From NCBI GenBank assembly GCA_946405655.1, contig CAMJHX010000023.1, positions 1-11,586 of the forward strand: a DNA stretch of 11,586 nt. The letters run 5' to 3'. A program made the translations under genes and the position numbers. A model generated the notes under the pieces. That model did not search any database. It worked only from the letters and a program-made list of their open reading frames with translations, and was not told where the DNA came from. Origin of the DNA: an uncultured Clostridia bacterium (GTDB lineage: Bacteria; Bacillota; Clostridia; Oscillospirales; Oscillospiraceae). Positions 7,388 to 11,586 of the stretch are shown here, one piece after another (the stretch's first letter is position 1; each line of letters starts with the position of its first letter).

Positions 7388-8553
7388 GACTCTGCATCTA
7401 CGGCGGGAGCTTCAACCCGCCCCATGTCGGCCATGCCGCCGCCGTCCGCGCCGCGCAGCGCGAGGCGGGCATCGACGAGGTGCGGATCATCCCGGCGGCG
7501 ATGCCGCCGCATAAGGTTCTCGCCTCCGGCTCGCCGGACGCTGCCGAGCGCTTTCGCCTCTGCGAGCTCGCCTTCGGCAATATGCCCGGCGTCACGGTCT
7601 CGGACATGGAGCTGCGCCGGGAAGGGAAGAGCTACACCGTCGACACCGTCCGCGCCCTGCGCGCGGAGCATCCGGAGACGGAGCTCTGCCTCCTCATCGG
7701 CACGGATATGCTCCGCACCTTCGACGAGTGGCACGCGTTTCAGGAGATCTTAAACAGCGTCACGCTCCTCGCCACCGCGCGGGACGATGACGAGCTGGAG
7801 ACCGTGCGCTATCACGCCGAGCGGCTCGAGAATGCCTACGGCGCGCGCGTCGAGGTCATCGAAACGCCGCCGCTGCCGCTCTCGTCCACGCAGATCCGCC
7901 GCCTCCTCCCGGAGCGCCACGGCGCGGAATTCCTCGCGCCAAAGGTCTATGCCCGCGTGATCCAGAAGCGTCTCTACGGCGCCAAGCCCTCGCTCGACTG
8001 GCTGCGCGAGGCCAGCTACCCTTTCCTGCAGCCGCGCCGCGTCGCCCACGTCTGGGGCTGCGAGCACGAGGCGCGCACCCTCGCGAAGCGCTGGGGCGCC
8101 GATGAATGGGACGCTGCCGAGGCAGGCATCCTGCACGACATCACGAAAAAATTAACACCCGCCGAGCAATTGCTATTGTCAGAAAAATATGGTATCATAA
8201 ACGATACGAATGAATTGGGGAATTCCAAACTCTTCCATGCCAAGACCGGCGCGGCGCTCAGCCGCGACCTCTTCGGCGTGCCGGAGGAGATCGAAAGCGC
8301 CATCCGCTGGCACACCACCGCGCATGAGAACATGACGCTCCTGGAGCAGATCATCTATCTCGCCGACTATATCGAGCCGACGCGCGACTTCCCCGGTGTG
8401 GAGCGGCTGCGCAAGCTCGCCTATGAGGATCTCCGCGCCGCCATGATCCTCGGCCTCGAGATGGGGCTCGAGGAGATCCGCGCCGAGGGGCGCGAGCCGC
8501 ATGAGAATTCCGTCCGCGCGCTCGATTGGTTCCGCAGGGAGGGTCAGTCATGA
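7384..8553 (+). CDS. nadD: Fused NadD (nicotinate-nucleotide adenylyltransferase) and YqeK (HD-domain Ap4A hydrolase)
   Basis: One uninterrupted frame of 389 residues joins two enzymes that are separate neighbouring genes in B. subtilis. Residues 1 to about 198 are NadD, which makes deamido-NAD from nicotinate mononucleotide and ATP. The nucleotidyltransferase motif GGSFNPPHVGH (7-17) and the C-terminal SSTQIRRLL (167-175) are both present. Residues about 205-389 are YqeK-like, an HD-superfamily metal hydrolase whose studied members split Ap4A symmetrically to ADP. Probable metal ligands are His222, His251-Asp252, His285, His310 and Asp328 (in YLADYIEP). Both halves look complete. The start overlaps the yhbY stop (ATGA) with only a weak purine-rich site upstream, so translation is probably coupled. 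Codons 255-279 are unusually AT-rich and may hold an internal promoter. The stop overlaps the next gene, again as ATGA. Confidence 0.94.
   Translation: MRLCIYGGSFNPPHVGHAAAVRAAQREAGIDEVRIIPAAMPPHKVLASGSPDAAERFRLCELAFGNMPGVTVSDMELRREGKSYTVDTVRALRAEHPETELCLLIGTDMLRTFDEWHAFQEILNSVTLLATARDDDELETVRYHAERLENAYGARVEVIETPPLPLSSTQIRRLLPERHGAEFLAPKVYARVIQKRLYGAKPSLDWLREASYPFLQPRRVAHVWGCEHEARTLAKRWGADEWDAAEAGILHDITKKLTPAEQLLLSEKYGIINDTNELGNSKLFHAKTGAALSRDLFGVPEEIESAIRWHTTAHENMTLLEQIIYLADYIEPTRDFPGVERLRKLAYEDLRAAMILGLEMGLEEIRAEGREPHENSVRALDWFRREGQS
8170..8198 (+). promoter_or_regulatory. Candidate internal promoter inside the yqeK part of nadD-yqeK
   Basis: TTGCTA (8170-8175), a 17-base spacer and TATCAT (8193-8198) preceded by TGG form a plausible SigA promoter with an extended -10 (TGn). 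It lies in an 80-base patch (8141-8220) with only 30 G+C, inside a gene otherwise near two-thirds G+C. It would drive the LCP gene, rsfS and leuS from a start near 8205. The boxes also encode protein, so the call rests on sequence resemblance alone. Confidence 0.45.
8536..8543 (+). promoter_or_regulatory. Ribosome binding site that fixes the LCP gene start
   Basis: AGGGAGGG lies 6 bases before the ATG at 8550. The frame also has a TTG at 8526, upstream of this site, but starting there would place the strong Shine-Dalgarno inside the gene. The ATG at 8550 is preferred. Confidence 0.82.
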
Positions 8554-9758
8554 AGTATCGTCCCATCTACGAGGAAGAAAACGAGGAGCAGGGCGGCTTC
8601 GTCTCCGATTATGACCGCGGCGGTTTTATCGATGAAGAACCGGAGGGCGGCTTCGTCTCCGAGGAGCCCGATCCCTTTTCCGAGGAGACCGCGGCGGCCG
8701 CGCACGCGGAAAAGCTGCAGCAGCATACCGAGCGCAAGCTGAAAAAGCAGCGCAAAAAGAGCCTGCGCACCGCGCTGATCATTGCGCTTCTCGTTCTCAT
8801 CGGCGGCGTCTTCCTCTTCAGCCGCTGGGCGCGTCCGCCCGCTGTCAACCGTCAGCTGACCGAGCAGACCGCGGAGGACTTCCACCGCTATGGCGCATCG
8901 CGGCGTGACGGATGCTATACCTTCCTCATCGCCGGCAAGGACAAGGCGGCAGGGCTGACGGACACCGTGCTCGTCGGCATGATGGACACGAAAAACCACA
9001 CGCTCCGCTTCGTCAGCATCCCGCGCGACACCGCCGTGAACATCTCCTGGAGCCCGAAGAAAATCAACCAGTATTATCCCGCGGCCGAAAACCAGGGGCG
9101 CGACGGGGTGACGGCGCTGGTCGAGGGCGTGGAGAAGCTCATCGGCTACCGCGTCGACTGCTATGCCATCTTCGACGTCGAGGTCTTCGTCGAGCTCGTC
9201 GATACGATGGGCGGCGTTTATTTCGATGTTCCCATCGACATGAACTACGAGGACCCCGGTCAGGATCTCTATATCCACGTCAATCAGGGCTATCAGCTCC
9301 TGAACGGCTATGACGCCATGGGCGTCTTCCGCTACCGCAGCACCTATGTCAACGGCGACATCGGCCGCCTTGACGTGCAGCACGATCTTCTCAAATCCAT
9401 CGCTTCCCAGATGCTCTCGCTCGGCAACATCCCGAACGTGCGCAAGCTCGTGCGGATCTATGAGCGCGACGTCATCACGAATCTCTCGACCGGAAACGTC
9501 ATGTTCTTCCTCAAGGAGTTTCTGAAGCTCAATGAGGAGAGCATCGTCTTCGACACCATCCCCGCAAACTACGGCGGGGAGGTTCATGGCATGAGCTACG
9601 TTATCATCTATCTGAACCAATGGCTCGATTACCTCAACGCTTATCTCAATCCGTTCAGCGAGCCGATCACCACAAGCAATCTTGATCTTATCTACGCCGA
9701 TAACAACGGCAATCTCACATCAACTACCGGAGCCATCCGCGGAAACGACCGCTGGTGA
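8550..9758 (+). CDS. LytR-CpsA-Psr (LCP) family cell-wall polymer ligase
   Basis: LCP enzymes move teichoic acid or capsular polymers from undecaprenyl-pyrophosphate onto peptidoglycan at the outer face of the membrane. This 402-residue protein has an acidic cytosolic tail with three 9-residue repeats (15-41), a basic KLKKQRKK (63-70), one membrane helix (about 74-91) and an outside LCP domain from about 122. Family motifs are FLIAGKD with TDTVLVG (125-143), VSIPRDT (155-161) with the catalytic-site Arg and Asp, KINQYY (171-176), and RYRSTYVNGDIGRLDVQH (261-278). The last ends VQH where many relatives have RQQ. The C-terminus from about 380 is Asn- and Thr-rich and shows no recognisable domain. 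The start overlaps the nadD-yqeK stop (ATGA) behind AGGGAGGG, indicating coupled translation. The polymer it attaches cannot be read from the sequence. Confidence 0.92.
   Translation: MKYRPIYEEENEEQGGFVSDYDRGGFIDEEPEGGFVSEEPDPFSEETAAAAHAEKLQQHTERKLKKQRKKSLRTALIIALLVLIGGVFLFSRWARPPAVNRQLTEQTAEDFHRYGASRRDGCYTFLIAGKDKAAGLTDTVLVGMMDTKNHTLRFVSIPRDTAVNISWSPKKINQYYPAAENQGRDGVTALVEGVEKLIGYRVDCYAIFDVEVFVELVDTMGGVYFDVPIDMNYEDPGQDLYIHVNQGYQLLNGYDAMGVFRYRSTYVNGDIGRLDVQHDLLKSIASQMLSLGNIPNVRKLVRIYERDVITNLSTGNVMFFLKEFLKLNEESIVFDTIPANYGGEVHGMSYVIIYLNQWLDYLNAYLNPFSEPITTSNLDLIYADNNGNLTSTTGAIRGNDRW
8592..8672 (+). repeat. Three tandem 27-base (9-codon) repeats in the LCP N-terminal tail
   Basis: The three units encode GGFVSDYDR, GGFIDEEPE and GGFVSEEPD in direct succession, residues 15-41 of the LCP protein. 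The GGF(V/I) core is invariant and the rest is acidic. Units one and three share the core bases GGCGGCTTCGTCTCCGA, while unit two has diverged (GGCGGTTTTATCGATGA). They lie in the predicted cytosolic tail before the membrane helix. Their role is unknown. Confidence 0.85.
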
Positions 9759-9782
9759 CGGATAAGAAAGGGGCAAAACGAT

Positions 9783-10154
9783 ATGATGCCTGCAAAGGAA
9801 ATGGCGATGGAAATCGTCAAGGCAATGGACAGCAAAAAGGGTCTCGATATCCGACTACTGCACACCGCGGATATCACGGTGCTGGCGGAGTATTTTGCCA
9901 TCTGCACCGCCTCCTCTGCGACCCACGTGAAGACCCTCACCGAGGAGATCGACCACGTCATGTCCGAGCTGGGTGAACCGCCCCTGCGCCGGGAGGGTCA
10001 CCGCTCCGGCAGCTGGGTGCTGCTGGACTTCGGCTGCGTGATCGTGCACGTCTTCAGCGATGAGGCCCGCAAGTTCTATGATCTCGAGCGACTATGGCAC
10101 GACGCGGAAACCGTCGACCTGTCCGAGATCCTGCAGCAGGAGCCTCAAACCTAA
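9783..10154 (+). CDS. rsfS: Ribosomal silencing factor RsfS
   Basis: RsfS (YqeL/YbeB/Iojap family) binds ribosomal protein uL14 and blocks joining of the 30S and 50S subunits, lowering translation when nutrients are scarce. At 123 residues it has the usual size. Visible signatures are LDIRLL (21-26), ITVLAEYFAICTASS (31-45), the REG turn (70-72), WVLLDFGCVIVHVF (78-91) and FYDLERLW (98-105), which together define the family. The start is the first of two adjacent ATGs, with AAAGGGG at 9767-9773 and 9-base spacing. The second ATG (9786) is possible but sits 12 bases away. It lies 24 bases after the LCP gene and 29 bases before leuS. Position downstream of nadD-yqeK matches the B. subtilis order, apart from the inserted LCP gene. 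Confidence 0.96.
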   Translation: MMPAKEMAMEIVKAMDSKKGLDIRLLHTADITVLAEYFAICTASSATHVKTLTEEIDHVMSELGEPPLRREGHRSGSWVLLDFGCVIVHVFSDEARKFYDLERLWHDAETVDLSEILQQEPQT

Positions 10155-10183
10155 TTCCATTATTAAAAGGTGTGTATTGATTC

Positions 10184-11586
10184 ATGAAATACGATTTTAC
10201 CGCAATTGAAAAGAAATGGCAGGCAAACTGGGAGAAAACCAAGCCCTATGCCGCCATCACCGGCGATCCCCGCCCGAAGTTCTACGGCCTCATCGAGTTC
10301 CCGTATCCGTCCGGACAGGGTCTGCACGTCGGCCATCCGCGTCCGTTCACGGCGATGGACATCGTCTGCCGCAAGCGCCGCATGCAGGGCTATAACGTGC
10401 TCTTCCCGATCGGCTTCGACGCCTTCGCCCTTCCCACCGAGAACTACGCCATCAAGAACCACATCCATCCCTCCATCGTCACGAAGAACAACATCAAGAC
10501 CTTCACCGAGCAGCTCAAGATGCTCGGCTACGGCTTTGACTGGGATCGCGTCGTCGATACCACCGACCCCGCCTACTATAAGTGGACGCAGTGGATCTTC
10601 CTCAAGTTCTTTGAGCACGACATGGCCTATAAGACCACCATGCCCGTCAACTGGTGCACCGGCTGCAAGTGCGTCCTCGCCAACGAGGAGGTCGTCGAGG
10701 GCGTGTGCGAGCGCTGCGGCAGCCCCGTCGTGCAGAAGGAAAAGAGCCAGTGGATGCTCCGCATCACGAAGTACGCCCAGCGCCTGATCGACGATCTGGA
10801 CGACGTGGACTTCATCAACCGCGTCAAGATCCAGCAGCGCAACTGGATCGGCCGCTCCGAGGGCGTCGAGGTCGACTTCAAGGTGAACACCGGCGACACG
10901 ATGACCGTCTTCACCACCCGCGCCGATACGCTCTTCGGCGTCAGCTACATGGTGCTCTCTCCCGAGCAGCCCTTCCTCGAGCAGTGGAAGGATCAGATCC
11001 GGAACTGGCCTGAGGTCGACGCTTACCGCAAGGAGGCCGCCCGCAAGAGCGACTTCGAGCGCGGCGAGCTCAATAAGGAAAAGACCGGCGTCCGTCTCGA
11101 GGGCATCACGGTCACGAACCCCGCCAATGGCGAGACGATCCCCGTCTTCGTCTCCGACTACGTCCTCATGGGCTACGGCACCGGCTGCGTCATGGGCGTG
11201 CCGGGTCACGACCAGCGCGACTGGGACTTCGCCACGAAGTTCGGTCTGCCCATCCGCGAGGTCGTCGAGGGCGGCGACGTCACGAAGGAAGCCTATGTCG
11301 CCAAGGAAGACGGCATCATGGTCAACTCCGGCTTCATGAACGGCATGACCGTCAAGGAAGCCATCCCCGCCATGAAGGACTATGCCGAGGAGCACGGCTT
11401 CGGCAAGCGCAAGGTCAACTACAAGCTCCGCGACTGGGTCTTCACCCGTCAGCGCTACTGGGGCGAGCCGATCCCGCTCGTCAACTGCGAGAAGTGCGGC
11501 TGGGTGCCGATCCCCGAGAGCGAGCTGCCGCTCGAGCTCCCCATGGTCGAGAGCTATGAGCTCACCGACGACGGCGAGAGCCCGCT
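10184..11586 (+). CDS. leuS: Leucyl-tRNA synthetase, N-terminal part (3' end outside window)
   Basis: This is the first 467 codons of a class I synthetase that charges tRNA-Leu and edits mischarged products; the family is about 800-860 residues. The catalytic fold shows FPYPSG (39-44) and the HIGH-type motif HVGH (48-51). A zinc-knuckle-like module has CTGC (158-161) and CERC (175-178). The CP1 editing domain shows the Thr-rich TTRADTLFG (244-252) and GHDQRD (341-346), whose Asp should position the amino group of the editing substrate. RDWVFTRQRYWGEPIP (416-431) re-enters the catalytic core. The KMSKS loop lies beyond the window. The ATG follows AGGTG (10168-10172) with a rather long 11-base spacer. 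Several residues around HVGH differ from the common bacterial pattern. With only 29 bases after rsfS there is no room for a T-box leader. Confidence 0.96.
   Translation, partial: MKYDFTAIEKKWQANWEKTKPYAAITGDPRPKFYGLIEFPYPSGQGLHVGHPRPFTAMDIVCRKRRMQGYNVLFPIGFDAFALPTENYAIKNHIHPSIVTKNNIKTFTEQLKMLGYGFDWDRVVDTTDPAYYKWTQWIFLKFFEHDMAYKTTMPVNWCTGCKCVLANEEVVEGVCERCGSPVVQKEKSQWMLRITKYAQRLIDDLDDVDFINRVKIQQRNWIGRSEGVEVDFKVNTGDTMTVFTTRADTLFGVSYMVLSPEQPFLEQWKDQIRNWPEVDAYRKEAARKSDFERGELNKEKTGVRLEGITVTNPANGETIPVFVSDYVLMGYGTGCVMGVPGHDQRDWDFATKFGLPIREVVEGGDVTKEAYVAKEDGIMVNSGFMNGMTVKEAIPAMKDYAEEHGFGKRKVNYKLRDWVFTRQRYWGEPIPLVNCEKCGWVPIPESELPLELPMVESYELTDDGESP

Noticed and set aside
8544..9620. Antisense open frame of 358 codons opposite the LCP gene
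   Set aside because: It is a shadow of a clear LCP gene, with no ribosome binding site and composition typical of reverse-strand GC-rich sequence.
10155..10183. Possible promoter or riboswitch directly before leuS
   Set aside because: The 29-base gap holds only a Shine-Dalgarno and AT-rich spacer. There are no paired -35 and -10 boxes and no room for a riboswitch.
1..11586. CRISPR array, tRNA or rRNA gene, insertion sequence, phage or defence island
   Set aside because: I found no regularly spaced direct repeats, cloverleaf-like sequence, terminal inverted repeats with transposase, or defence-type domains on either strand. The sequence is almost fully accounted for by housekeeping genes.

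Overview
The window is a stretch of GC-rich chromosome, roughly 60-65% G+C by eye with G or C in most third codon positions. Every gene lies on the + strand. The content suggests an anaerobic Gram-positive of the Clostridia: pyruvate:ferredoxin oxidoreductase (PFOR), a LytR-CpsA-Psr wall enzyme, TTG and ATG starts behind strong Shine-Dalgarno sites, and the yhbY-nadD-yqeK-rsfS gene order known from Bacillus subtilis and Clostridia. Combined with the high G+C and the two kinds of palindromic intergenic element, an Oscillospiraceae-like gut bacterium is the best guess. The placement is inferred, because no rRNA or other decisive marker is present.

Layout. Positions 2-1651 hold the C-terminal half of PFOR, closed by a strong intrinsic terminator (1671-1701). 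The 270-base gap that follows carries a three-hairpin element (1711-1772), a second, bidirectional terminator (1803-1832) and a clear SigA-type promoter (1846-1874). That promoter opens a co-directional block: smc, ftsY, (palindromic element), rdgB, yhbY, a nadD-yqeK fusion, an LCP-family gene, rsfS, and leuS, which runs off the right edge. Gaps in the block are 30, 76, -14, -4, -4, 24 and 29 bases. I see no T-tract terminator inside it, so read-through from the smc promoter is plausible. A candidate second promoter lies inside an AT-rich patch of the yqeK half of the fusion.

How the genes fit together. This is growth machinery: chromosome compaction and segregation (Smc), membrane targeting of ribosomes (FtsY), nucleotide-pool cleaning (RdgB), large-subunit assembly and silencing (YhbY, RsfS), NAD synthesis and dinucleoside-polyphosphate breakdown (NadD-YqeK), attachment of polymers to the wall (LCP) and leucyl-tRNA charging (LeuS). 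PFOR, on a separate transcript, feeds central carbon and electron metabolism.

I found no CRISPR array, transposase, phage gene, toxin-antitoxin pair or evident new defence system, and no previously undescribed system. The points most worth a second look are the nadD-yqeK fusion, the AT-rich island with promoter-like boxes inside it, the hairpin module between two terminators, the three 9-residue repeats in the cytosolic tail of the LCP protein, and unusual residues in normally conserved LeuRS, LCP and PFOR motifs.
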